Below are positions 1 through 10,055 of a stretch of DNA of 64,000 nt, one piece after another (position 1 is the first letter of the stretch; each line of letters opens with the position of its first letter). A program made the translations under genes and the position numbers. The stretch spans positions 52,532 through 116,531 of the forward strand of contig WIXG01000254.1 of the NCBI GenBank assembly GCA_009869945.1, given 5' to 3'. The notes under the pieces are model-generated. The model made no database searches, was not told where the DNA came from, and worked only from the letters and a program-made list of their open reading frames with translations. This stretch comes from Mesaphorura yosii (taxonomy: Eukaryota > Arthropoda > Collembola > Poduromorpha > Tullbergiidae).

Positions 1-316
1 TCACGCTTGTGATTGTTCTCCCGAATCCGGACACGTTTGCGTACTTGATTGCAGCCTCCTGGCTCGCCATTCTTCTCGGGTAAATACTCAACGTAAAAGT
101 CGATTAATTACGAATAGTTATGATTACGATGGAATCTGATTTGTTAGATGGGTCCTGTTTATGCGATTCTCCTGCCACGCTCAGATACAAGTGTACACTA
201 TTGAAACATCGCCACTGCCAGCACCTTCCGTAGCAGATGAATATGGTTCTCCGGTCTTCAAGTCAGCAGCGCGAGGCTCCTCATTTTCTGTGGGCGAGGA
301 AGGTCACGACGAATAA
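1..316 (+). CDS. 3' end of an unidentified membrane protein (partial)
   Basis: Two exons are visible: 1-79 (cut by the window edge) and 148-316, joined across a 68-bp intron with donor GTAAAT and acceptor TTGTTAG. The reading frame runs through the junction to a TAA at 314-316. The encoded C-terminus has a hydrophobic stretch of about 25 residues (from VIVLP to VLFMRF, spanning the splice junction) followed by a polar Ser/Pro/Glu-rich tail of about 45 residues, as expected for the last transmembrane segment and cytoplasmic tail of a multi-pass protein. I do not recognise the family from this fragment. An AATAAA signal lies at 422. The 5' part is outside the window. Confidence 0.6.
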
Positions 317-385
317 GACTTTGGATACTCATACCGCAATGACCAGATGTTCCTGATCTTTGAAGAAATGAAGTTTAAGTCACAG

Positions 386-427
386 TTTATTTTGATAAGT
401 TAGCGACATGCACAGATTTGTAATAAA
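386..427. terminator. Convergent polyadenylation signals
   Basis: AATAAA on the plus strand at 422-427 lies beyond the AATAAA of the minus strand (TTTATT at 386-391). The two signals therefore cross over, so the transcripts of the genes ending at 316 and 502 probably overlap by some tens of bases. Confidence 0.5.
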
Positions 428-501
428 AATATACGGAATGCTAAAATATGGTAAAAAATCAGTCAATATGAAATTAAAGCTTGTCAGCCACTCGTTCTCG
501 T

Positions 502-922
502 TTAGAATGCACCAGACATTTGCGCCAGTGACAGAATTGATTCCCGACGCTGCTCGTGATGTGATGTAATCCAATCAAAGTCACAGTCACTGTCACTGAC
601 ATTGTGATTGGAATCTGCAGTGGAAGTCGTTGAGACGGTGGACGTGTTGCTGACAGTGGAGCCTCTCTTGTTGTTGTCAGAGCCGGATCCTGTATTCTTG
701 TTACTCTTGCTTTTCCAGATGATCTTACGGAAAAGGCCACTTCCCCACATCTACAGAAATATCAGAGCCAAATTAGAAAGCATCGAAAGGCAATTGTAAA
801 GGGAAAACTAACAAAAGACAATAAATTGGCAAATAACTGCAATAATTTAAAATCAGTTTACTTACAGGCTTGCCGAGAATGGCGCACGTCTTGTCAGAGT
901 CTCCAAAATCAATGTGATCCAT
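502..922 (-). CDS. Small two-exon protein of unknown function (101 aa)
   Basis: Exon 1 is 866-922 (ATG at 922, 19 codons, donor GTAAGT) and exon 2 is 502-750 (acceptor TTCTGTAG), both in phase 0. The product starts MDHIDFGDSDKTCAILGKP, continues with a short basic stretch rich in Trp and Lys (GSGLFRKIIWKSK), and ends in a Ser/Thr/Asn/Asp-rich tail. There is no signal peptide and no membrane segment. I do not recognise a family. Support comes from two good splice sites, a conserved-looking start and a polyadenylation signal at 386-391 on this strand. It is convergent with the gene ending at 316, and their 3' UTRs probably overlap. Confidence 0.6.
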
Positions 923-2062
923 TCTCTCAAACGTAGATTTCGCTTTGGAGTTGAAATCGGAATCGAAACGGGCACTGAAACTAAGTATAATTCACTTCAC
1001 AATCTTTAGTTTAGCTTGCAACTTCAAGCTCGAAGATTTAATTGACAACTGGTTGAAGTTCAGCTCGACGACTGCTGCTTTATGCAAAATATTGTCTTGA
1101 GCTGCGTAGTAGCGTCGGTGTCGGATGACTCAGTTCACCCCGGTAAACATCACTATTTTACTTCCACATGCGCAATAATCCTTATCGGTAAAAATTACAG
1201 AAATAACCCGACACGAAATACGTACGTTGTAGAGTGGAAATACGAGTTAAAAGTTTATTGACAATGGCAAGTAACTGTGACATAATAAGTTGAGTTAATT
1301 ACCGTAAATTGTAGTTTCAAGTGTTGAATTCTTCCTCGAATTACCGGTCATCGTTTGAATACGAATGTAGAGTGCATTATGTTTTTGTTTTAATAGGAAA
1401 TACAGAAATACTCGACCTTCCTCGCTGACTCGTATTACGCTGCTGCATTCATGCCAAAGCCAAAGGCAATTTGCTCATATTGCATCGTACGATCGCACTT
1501 CTTGCTATCAGCGGTCAGTGTTGTAATTACAATCAGTGGCATGAATCATTGACATGGCCCCGGACAACCTTGGTCATTTAACAGGATTTGCGTCCGCGGA
1601 TGACGTGGCCAACATGCGCAATTAAAACAAGCGAAATTAGCAGGGAGAAGTCGGAGAAGATTGAGGAGATCAGACACAAATTTACACAAGGCAAGGCTCA
1701 GTACTGAGCGGGTCCAAACCACTTTTTATGGAGTCTCGAGAGCTACCTGGCCGTCTGCGTCATTTTTAATGGCTGCTAACTGGATTACTTTTTTTGCCTT
1801 TCCATGGAGTGAATGCAGATTGCGTACCTGAATTAGAACTACACGATCAAGAATACGATACGATCAAAGAATATGTAAACTGTAGTAGTAACTTGTTTTG
1901 CGAATCATGACCACTTTGTAATTCAAACTGAAGGCCTTCAAGTGTCAAGTGATCCAAAATCACTCACTGCAAATGTACTCACCCTGAATCACCAATCCAT
2001 TAATGGTAAAACTGAAACCGCATTGAGTTACAGCATTAAATCTTTCAATTTCAAGTAAAGCA
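923..2062. other. Intergenic, no gene seen
   Basis: AT-rich sequence between the divergent starts of the small minus-strand gene and the CRAL-TRIO gene, probably holding both promoters. I found no convincing TATA box or further open reading frame. Confidence 0.5.
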
Positions 2063-3120
2063 ATGGCGCTTCTGTTTGTCGCTCTGTTAATTGTGACTCA
2101 AGTCAGTCAGCTATCCGTGATTAATTGTCAAGTGACAGTGGAAGACCAGGAGGATGGGACCGAACTAGAATTCAGCAAAGAGCAGCTCTCCGCACTCACG
2201 CAGGTAATTAAAAGGAGACACTCAGCCAATTTTGATTTTACATAACTCATGATTGGACTGTTTTCGTAGCTTCGTTCTCAGGTTGCTGACTACCTCACCA
2301 CTGATTACATGAAATCCAACTATTTCTTAATTACATGGCTCAAAGGTAGGCGGGCGATAAAATAACACACATTAATTAAATACTACTAAATGCTGGCAAA
2401 TTGCAGCTCGAAGCTACAACGTCCCTGAAGCCGCTCGGATGCTGATCAAGGCCCTGGAATGGAGACGAGCAAACCTCTTCGATGGGCCAGTCAGGGAAGA
2501 TTTCAGCGAATGGGACAAAAAGTTCCAACACAACCTGGACGGTGTGGACAAATACGGGCACCCGATCATGATCGCAGCACTCGGTCGCTGGAATCCTCGC
2601 CAATTCATTCTGGCAGGCTCCGCACAGGCTGAGAAGTACTCGCGATTCCTCGCTCGAACCCTCTTCGAGCTTCCTTATCAGAAAGCGCTCGAGCTGTGGG
2701 AAAAGAACGGGAAAGTCGGTCCATCACAGTACGTCTCCGTCTTCGACCTGCACGGGTTCAATCTGCGACAGCACTTTTGCCTCTCCTGTATCCCATCGTA
2801 CAGGGACATCGTCCGGGTGCATCAAGAATATTATCCGTTCGCGTCGAATAGGACGGTTATCATTAACGGTAATCAAGTCAATTTCATATCTGCTGAATTT
2901 AGGTTAATTTAACTCACGTTTAATTTGCTGACTAGCTCCGACTGCGTTTGAGACACTCATGCAGTCCCTCCGCCCGGTGATTCCCACAAACCGGGCTCGC
3001 GATCTGCAAATCTACGGCTATGACAAACGGCAGTGGCGTGCCGCGCTGCTACAGACGATAAAACCGGACCAGCTTCCGGCACAGTACGGCGGCACGGCGG
3101 TCGTGAGGAGGGTCAAGTGA
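2063..3120 (+). CDS. Secreted CRAL-TRIO (SEC14-like) lipid-binding protein, copy 1
   Basis: Four exons: 2063-2203, 2270-2345, 2407-2868 and 2936-3120, giving 287 residues. The first 22 residues form a signal peptide (MALLFVALLIVT...INC). Residues about 45-100 form the helical CRAL-TRIO N-terminal part (KSNYFLITWLKAR then LEWRR), and the lipid-binding CRAL-TRIO domain follows (GVDKYGHPIMIAALGRW, VSVFDLHGFNLRQH, IINAPTAFETL, QLPAQYGG). Family members bind hydrophobic ligands such as phosphoinositides, tocopherol or retinoids. The signal peptide suggests an extracellular or lumenal carrier, unlike the usual cytosolic members. The acceptor of exon 2 was chosen because it aligns residue for residue with the second copy at 20431-21527. 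The last two splice phases match that copy, but an intron present there is absent here. AATAAA lies at 3253. Confidence 0.88.
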
Positions 3121-3695
3121 AGGACGGCAACTCGATGTCCATTGATCCTTGACGTCTGACATTTTTAAAGTCCACACAACATCATTGCATTAATACTGAT
3201 TTAAATTGATGCCTTGTTTTCTTACATTTAATTACACACTGGACGCGATAGTAATAAACTGGCACGTAATTTCGATTGAAAGTAAGCGGTGGCTCACAAT
3301 TTAGGAGCTTGGAGCCCATTTTGGCCACTTAATTATCAAACTCAATTAAAGACGGAAGATCTTTCCAGACGATCAAGACGTTTACTTTGAAAGAAGGTGC
3401 CGGACATTGTTTGTAAATACACAGACAATTAAACTTTGGTCCCCAATACCCGATGTGACTAAACTCAAAGGCGATTTGGAACGTGATTTCAATTTATATT
3501 AAATAGCCCTCAATATTAATAAGTGGACTGTACTTACGATTACTACCAGCTGAATGTTCGGCAGCGCTGTCTGTATTAAAACTATGGCGTATAGATCTCA
3601 AAAGCGTCATTTGTATCTTGATCTTTGACATTTGCCGTCTTTGAGCTGAACCTTGTGCAACCAAAAATAAAACTTAACATATACCTGACGAAAAG
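3121..3695. other. 3' UTR and intergenic spacer
   Basis: Contains AATAAA at 3253-3258 for the upstream gene, then AT-rich sequence up to the next start codon. Nothing else is seen. Confidence 0.5.
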
Positions 3696-5136
3696 ATGAC
3701 CATCAAAGAGAAAGCTCACTGCTGCACTCATGCCATCCTCAAGACATCCTGCTTCTTCAAGATCGTTCCGTACAACTGGAACGGGAAGACGCAGCGGCTA
3801 GAGGCAGTCGGCCGTCTCGGGATATTTCTTTTCTACTGCACATCGTGCATTCCCGCCTGGGGCTCCGTCTTCATGTGGACTCGGCTGTTTCAGACGAGGA
3901 AGATGGACGCACCTCCGCGCATTCGCGTGATGAACATAATCTGGGCGCTGGCATACACGCTCGTGTTTCTCTGCAAGGTTCAGGCAATGGTTCGGACGAA
4001 GCAAGTCATGGCGTTTGCGAATGCGATGCTCGATGAGAGGGATCGGGTCCTGGAGGCAGAGCGCGAATTGCGAAAGATGCAGGAGAAGAACGAAGAGCTG
4101 AATGCAATGCATAAGGAAAAAGGTAAAAATGCAATTGCAATAAAGCGTTCGCTCACCATCACAAAAGAGTTGACACACTCGCTTGACTGGGTCTCGGCAA
4201 TCATCTTCATCTCGACGTTCCTCTGGTTCTGGAATCCACCGACACACGCCGTCGTGCTCCTCGACATGCCCTGCGCCCCGCAGTATTGGAGCTCTCTCGT
4301 GCTTCCCTGCAAGTGGATCGGAGACAGACCCGTGCCCATCGTGGAACTGTTGCCGTACATCGTCTGGGAGTACTTTGTCATCGGGGACATGAAGACCATC
4401 GTCGCCTTCATGTGGATCATCATTTTTCTCGGGCTGACTTGGATCAAGGACGAAATGCTGAAGAACGAGGAAGAGTAAGTAAAAGCAAGAATGACGCATG
4501 ACCTGCCTGCTTGCAGTCAATCCAATTTTCGCATTGCTTTATGAACTGACTTGCTGAATTTTTACCAGTCGAGTGAGTGCGTACGCTAATGGCCGAAGTC
4601 TGACCAATGCCGACTACATGAGCATCGTTCTGGACTACCGGCGCGTGCAGGTACTAACCCGCTTCATCAACGACGCCTTCAACCTGTACTTGACCTACTT
4701 CCCATCTCTGCTCTTTCTGATTGCTGGGACTCTGCTCTTCGCTACAATCCGGTTCACTCATCTCCCGATTCACATCTTCCTCGTATTCCCAGCCTGCTCT
4801 TTCCGCTGTCTGCTTGAGGCTACTACTCAACTGGAGGCGGCAGCAAACGTGAATCTGGTGAGCGAACAATACCTGCAACAGTTTGACGCGGACACTCAGA
4901 CCTTCATGGGCCGCGGGTACGACGGGCTGGCAAGATACATGGAGAAGTTTCGCAAGTCGTGCACCAAGCTCACCTGCTCGGCTGGTTCGCTGTACACGCT
5001 GGAGAAGACGATTGTACTCGTGAGCCTGGACAACTGCGCTCAGCTAGTGTTTAATCTGCTCGTGGCGTACCCGAAACCGGAGGAAGGCAACTGGGGCAGA
5101 GACTACGCCCTGGCGACGACAAAACTGGCAATGTAG
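3696..5136 (+). CDS. Orphan multi-pass membrane protein, copy 1 (448 aa)
   Basis: Exon 1 is 3696-4474 and exon 2 is 4569-5136; donor GTAAGT, phase 2. I read six or seven hydrophobic segments: about residues 46-66, 78-100, 167-190, 224-250, 320-350 and 355-375, plus a weaker one near 420. A charged Glu/Lys-rich loop at about 112-155 looks like a coiled coil. Strongly conserved blocks shared with the copy at 8650-10055 include RIRVMNIIW, MPCAPQYWSS/TPCAPQYWSS, LPCKW, IRFTHL, FRKSCTKLTC and LYTLEKTIVLVSL. The topology recalls arthropod chemoreceptors, but the TYxxVLxQF signature of gustatory receptors is absent, so I assign no function. The close copy in the same orientation with the same intron phase indicates tandem duplication. 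Confidence 0.8.
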
Positions 5137-5552
5137 GCCATCAGGCAGCAAAGGCTCAAATGGAAGATGGGTGGAAGTGCGAGTAGTGGTAAATGTAGTA
5201 GTAAAATTAATGACCTGATCCCGTGGTTTAGAAATAATTAGTGCAGTTTGTCATCTGAATAGAACCACTAAAAGCATAGCGTTAAGAAAGTCGATGGAGA
5301 GCCTATCTATTTATGTCCCTTCTGAATAACAACGGCAATATTAAATCTTTATTGGCGCTCAGCTATTTGAAGCGCTTGAAAGGAACCTAATGGAAAATTA
5401 TTATTCGCAGAATCTCGGCGGCACCAACCAACAAAGAACTCAATTTAATTACGACCAACTGCACGAGAATTGCGAGTTTTCAGTCCACGGTTGTCGTCTA
5501 AGTGGAAGTAAGCTGAAGGCTAAAACGGAGGCTCTCTTCTCTTGCATTCAAC
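5137..5552. other. 3' UTR and intergenic spacer
   Basis: No canonical AATAAA follows the stop at 5136; AATATTAAA at about 5337 is the nearest variant. No gene is seen. Confidence 0.4.
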
Positions 5553-6170
5553 ATGGGACACGAAAAGCATACGGCCGTCCCAAGTTTTGCACTCTTCGTA
5601 TTGGTCATTGGAGGTCATTATGTTAACTGTTCATCATTGGCGCTGGTGCCATTCGACCAGCTCGGCACGCATTCGTTGTACCTGCCCGGACTTACAGGTC
5701 CCGACGGTCACCACGTAGCAAAGAGAATGTTAACCATAACCAGGGTTCGCTCGAATTCGTAAAACCCAGTCGGCAATCAATCGCCGGTTTGTTTTTGAGA
5801 GTAGAGATCCCTGTACGGACATGGAGACCTGACGATCGCTAACTTCAATGTACAAGCCGACATCAAGTACCGGTAGAGCTGCACGTACTTCACGTCAACC
5901 GTCGTGAATGAAGACGACGGGCCGCAGGAAATCGCTTTTCAAGTCGTGCTTCCTGAAACTGGGTTTATTTCGAAATTCGTGATGTGACGTTTACGTTTGG
6001 CATATTTGGCTTGGCATTCTCTCCTGTAATTGCTAAATACGATTGAATTTCATGTACAGGGAAATTGATGGCCCCACATATGAGGCCTATGTCAAGGAGA
6101 AGGAAGAGGCGAAGGACATCTACAACAGGGCGCAGTCCCGAAGACAAACAGCTGGCCTCGTGGAGCTAAA
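5553..6170 (+). pseudogene. Truncated inter-alpha-trypsin-inhibitor heavy chain-like (VIT domain) relic
   Basis: Three exon-like blocks stay in register: 5553-5744 (signal-peptide-like start, MGHEKHTAVPSFALFVLVIG), 5805-5983, and 6060-6170. The second and third blocks read as a VIT domain of ITIH proteins: LTIANFNVQADIKYR, then TSTVVN, QEIAFQVVLPETGFISKF, MEIDGPTYEAYVKEKEEAK and TAGLV. The frame holds across the 5983/6060 junction (donor GTGACG, acceptor TGTACAG) but a TAG at 5874-5876 interrupts it, at the position of an aromatic residue in the family (Arg-Phe/Tyr in VIT). The donor after the first block (GTTCGC) is weak. No von Willebrand A domain or later exon follows before the next gene 130 bp away. 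I call it a truncated pseudogene. A sequencing error at the stop would still leave only a VIT fragment. Confidence 0.7.
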
Positions 6171-6299
6171 GTGAGTGCCGTGCGAGTCACGTGTGATATT
6201 GTTGTTGATAAGTTGTTTAAAAGTGTTTATTGGTTGTGACTGTTTGTTCCTTGATTTCATTCCCGACACTCGAACGTGTTCAATGTCAATGTGCCGGAG

Positions 6300-7840
6300 T
6301 TATGAACGTCCGTTGCAATTGCAATTGCAATTACAATTGCACTCCGTTGATGTGGTGGGACACTCAGTCGCGGTCGTTTCAGTGGACGACGACGTCGTTG
6401 GGCAGGCGCACTCGGGTGGCTCAATCGTAGTGCAAGGCTCCGGAGGTACCGTTGTGGGTTCCGTACATGGCGTTCGCTCAGGACAACTGGCGGTGGTGTC
6501 TGGAGCTGCAAGTTGCAAATGCGCATACGTTTAGAAAGCAGAGAGGCAGCAGTACTAGCTTACCAACTACAGAAAAGCGTTAACAAAAAGACGGGCAATT
6601 TGTATTGGACGGAATGTAATTCAGAATTCACCTTCGGTCGTGGTGGTCTCTTCTAGCATGGAATACAAAATCAGGATAGACTTCGAAGGCACTTTTGAGC
6701 CGTCTGGTTCTGTTGCAATGACTTCAATCACAGCGACACGATTTTTCCTCTCTGCGAAATAGGCTGAATCCGGGGCAATCTCGAATCGCACATGGCCATC
6801 GCTGTCAATGCTAACCAAGTCCGCCGCATCCCCAGCGTCGCCAATCGACAGTTGCTTGTCCGTCGCTGTCTCGTGCGCTGATTCCTTTTTCACCGTTGCT
6901 GCCCTCTGGCACGAATTCGTCACCAATGCTCATTGGGGTATTAATTTCGAATGAGAAAAGCGGACTTGAGAATTCTGGCGGAAGCAAGGCTGTGATGTCG
7001 AGATTGAGTAAAGCGCTCGCCATGTGCTCGCCGTCCGTTGCCATAATTTGTATGACAGATTCGTCAAATTTCAACTGCTGACCATCCACCAAGAACACGC
7101 CGACGTCGTATGTGTATGGTCGTCCCTCTGATCGCGAAGGTACAATTCTAACCTTCTCATCAAGATTTGTCGAAAAACTGAGATTGGCAAATGCCAGATT
7201 AAAATCAGCATCTGTGACGATAATCGGTTCCTTGTTCAGGGGAACGCGTTCAGGCCAGGGCAGAGTGATGTTGGAAATGTACGATTCTGCTTCAAAAACC
7301 GGATCCTCATTGTTGATGTCAACTAGGGCAAATTGGATTATAAATTCTGTCTCTCCGTCGTCTACACAATTAACTACCATCGTCTCGTGAAAAATGCAAT
7401 AAGTATCCCCTGCCTGCCCCGTGCATTTCTCGAGCAGCATGTAATCTTCAAGTCGCCGTCCAACAGAGATCACAACGGTTTTGTCATGATATTCAAAATC
7501 CATGTATTCGCTCTCAGAAGTCGGGACCCCTAAAAGGGTGGTGCCATCGGTCGCGTTAAGCGTCCTGTTAAGCATTGTGTGAAGCTTTTAATCAATTTGG
7601 TCTCTTTCCTATTTTCGTGGTTGAACTGGAAACTCACACAAGTTCATCTCCATTGTTCTCAGGACGCGATGGAAGTGCTATAATTCGGTTGTACCCCTGG
7701 AAGAGGCACTCTGTCAATAAAAGCACACTGAGTCAGCCTTAATAGAAGACCAGGGCCAAATCTAGCGAGTTACCTGCGTCCGCAAAATGACCGTCGTGCC
7801 CAAGAGTTATGAGCAACACTCCAAGACATGCCAATGCCAT
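6300..7840 (-). pseudogene. Secreted cadherin-repeat protein with a frameshift (or assembly indel)
   Basis: Exons on the minus strand: 7774-7840 (signal peptide MALACLGVLLITLG), 7638-7710, 6632-7564 and 6300-6505. Splice phases 1, 2 and 1 fit, but exon 3 (933 nt) carries one base too many. The frame changes near 6850-6860, within a window of about 6811-6926 where both frames are open. Cadherin-like motifs lie on both sides of the shift: FALVDINNEDPVF, IMATDGEHMASALLNLDI, EGSNGEKGISARDSDGQ before it; VSIDSDGHVRFEI and VAVIEVIATEPDGS after it. The C-terminus is Thr/Pro/Cys-rich, mucin-like, ending in a Cys-Asn dipeptide repeat. No membrane segment follows, so the protein would be secreted. All other signals are intact, so a recent pseudogene or a one-base assembly error are both possible. 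Confidence 0.7.
6313..6340. repeat. Hexamer TTGCAA/CAATTG tandem repeat coding for Cys-Asn repeats
   Basis: About four and a half copies of TTGCAA, one with a single base change, sit inside the last exon of the cadherin-like gene. On the minus strand they read as alternating TGC/TGT and AAT/AAC codons, giving the Cys-Asn tail just before the stop. Slippage could easily change the copy number. Confidence 0.75.
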
Positions 7841-8649
7841 TTGTGAGAGATGAAGAACTATGCACTCATACAAACTTCTTAAATCTGAAGTATTGTATCT
7901 ATTACTACTAGAAATGCGAATTGGCATTCGGTTTTGTCGCCGTTTCACAAATTTTAAACCAACCTAACCTCTATTTCTAGTACTTTCACTTGGTACATAC
8001 GAGACGATCTGTCAATATTTGCACTGGAGCATTTGGAAATCGTAATTGCAAATTATTATTATACATTTATTATTGACTCATATTTGGTTAGGATGAGTGT
8101 ACATTCAACTACGTTCAGCATTCGGAGGATATTCTAATATCTTCATGCTATCATCACAAGAGATTCATAGTATCAGTTATCATGCAGTACAAGAAATGTT
8201 TAAGCACATTTTCTTCTTGTCTGGCTGTTCAGGCCTGAAAGACGTTTCACCTGAATCTGTAGAGTGCAAAGTGCTCTCGTCCATTCTCAAGGAGTGCGTA
8301 CGCGGGGTCTGCTCGCCCTTTGTCCCTGGATCAATACGAGGCAACCGTCTGTCAATATTTGCATTGGAAGTGGAAGTGGCTTGGCAAAGTAATTACAGCA
8401 CTAGCGAATTATGGCACTTAATCATCACCCTGATCAAGATATCTTGTGACAAATTACACCGAACTACTAAATGGAGTTGTTCAAATGAGCTTCGAGTTTC
8501 TGGACGATTCGGCCCACTGGAACAAAATTGGAAAATTAACCTTTCAAACTGACTGGCTCAACTTTGTCTAATGATAATTAGTGGAAATTGCCGATCGTCC
8601 TTTAAAAATAGTTCAACTCTTCCCATAAAAGAACCTGAGACAAATTGCG
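7841..8649. other. Spacer with two copies of a coding-like relic
   Basis: Between the cadherin-like gene and the second orphan membrane gene. It holds two blocks, around 7985-8036 and 8325-8370, that share a near-identical 20-mer and encode related peptides (YETICQYLHW and YEATVCQYLHW). A 151-codon open frame at 8097-8552 is out of register with these peptides and has no family support, so I do not call it a gene. Confidence 0.4.
8009..8028 (+). repeat. Imperfect direct repeat, copy A (partner at 8349-8368)
   Basis: CTGTCAATATTTGCACTGGA here matches 19 of 20 bases at 8349-8368. The flanks also share ATACGAG, 5 bases upstream in one copy and 8 bases upstream in the other, a difference of one codon. 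That pattern fits duplicated coding sequence. Confidence 0.6.
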
Positions 8650-10055
8650 ATGTTGTCAGACGCCAAGATGACTTCGACTCAAGCAAAAGCGCATGCTTGT
8701 CTCTGCCTCATCTTTCGGTTGACCTGCACACTAAAACTGGTGCCCTATTCCTGGAACTGCAAAACTCGGCGCCTCAACAAGCTGAACTGGCTCGGTTGGG
8801 CCGTTTTCTATGCGATCGCATGCATATCGCCAGTGTCATGCACTTTCATGGTGGTGAGGTACATCCAGGCTCAGAATTTGAGTCTACCGACTCGAATCCG
8901 GGTCATGAACATCATTTGGGGGCTCGCGTACGCGCTCATCTTTCTCTGCAAAACGCAAGTGATTATAAGGGCCAACGAAATCATGGCGTTTGGAAATGCG
9001 TTGCTGGAAGAACGAGAGAGAGTACTGGCTCGGGAGAAAGTGCTTCTGGAAGAGAAGGAAGCCAAGCCCAAGGCAAAGGAGGCAAAGGACCAGCCGGTGG
9101 ATTGGATTTCTTTCATCATATTCGGGGGTACCTTTCTTCTCTTCGTGAATCCACCGCTGCATAGCGTCGTCCTGCTGGACACTCCATGCGCCCCGCAGTA
9201 CTGGAGCTCTCTGATTCTCCCATGCAAGTGGATGGGAGACAGCCCGGTGCCTCTCATTCAACTCACGCCGTACCTGCTCTGGGAGTATTTTGCCATCACT
9301 GACATGATGACCCTCGTCGCATTCCTGTGGGGAATAATCTTCATGGGGCTTAACTGGATCAAGGATGAAGTACTGGCATACATGTCAAAGTGAGTCGCAG
9401 CAGATCAATAGACAGCTAAAACTCATTAATAATATTATTTTGTCTTTTCCTTCACTTTTCTAGTGACCTCTCAGCAAACTGCGTCCTTCAAGAAGAGAGT
9501 GCTCGCTCTGGCTCAAAATCGGTGGGAAACTCAGGCGCACGTGAACACAAAAGCGGCTACATCGCCGCTATCTTGGAATACCGCCAAGCCCAAGTCTTGA
9601 CTCGGTTCGTTAATGACGCCTTTCACCTGTACTTGCAATACTGGCCGTCTCTGATCTACCTCATCGGGGGCACGATGCTCTTCGCGGCAATACGATTCAC
9701 TCACCTGGCGTTTCATATCTTTCTCGTGTTTCCCGCTTGTGGAATCCGATGCGTCCTGGAAATCACGACTCAGATGGAAGCTGCTGCCAATGTGAACCTG
9801 GCAGGTGAGCAGTATATGAGGCACGTCGAGTCTAATATACGGGCAGCGATAACGAGCAAGGACATGGCGTTTGCGAGGTATCTGACAAAATTCCGGAAGT
9901 CGTGCACGAAACTGACATGCAATGCTGGCTCGTTGTACACGCTGGAGAAGACGATTGTGCTCGTGAGCCTCAGCAACTGCACTCAGCTCGTCTTCAACCT
10001 ACTCGTAGCGTTCCCAACGGCCCAGGAAGGGAATTGGGGCCAGAAACTGGTGTAG
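8650..10055 (+). CDS. Orphan multi-pass membrane protein, copy 2 (443 aa)
   Basis: Exon 1 is 8650-9389 and exon 2 is 9464-10055, with donor GTGAGT and acceptor TTTTCTAG in phase 2, the same intron position as in copy 1. The start at 8650 is the first ATG, but the second at 8668 (MTSTQAKAHACLC) aligns better with the other copy (MTIKEKAHCC) and may be the real one. The hydrophobic segments and conserved blocks are those of copy 1: RIRVMNIIW, CAPQYWSS, LPCKWMGD, FVNDAFHLYL, RYLTKFRKSCTKLTC, LYTLEKTIVLVSL and NWGQKL at the end. The charged central loop is shorter than in copy 1. No function is assigned. AATAAA signals follow at 10203 and 10207. Confidence 0.82.

Noticed and set aside
3798-4520. 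240-codon open frame on the minus strand
   Set aside because: Antisense to the first orphan membrane gene, whose frame has conserved blocks, a matching paralogue and a splice junction. The antisense frame has none of these.
5874-5876. TAG in the VIT relic as programmed readthrough
   Set aside because: The gene also lacks all downstream ITIH domains and has a weak first donor, so decay explains it better than recoding.
6230-6534. Plus-strand open frames of 66 and 119 codons beyond the VIT relic, as a possible continuation
   Set aside because: They contain no von Willebrand A-like sequence and are antisense to the Thr/Pro/Cys tail of the cadherin-like gene.
8097-8552. 151-codon open frame on the plus strand
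   Set aside because: It has no splice-linked continuation or family motif, and its frame differs from the one in which the two relic peptides match.
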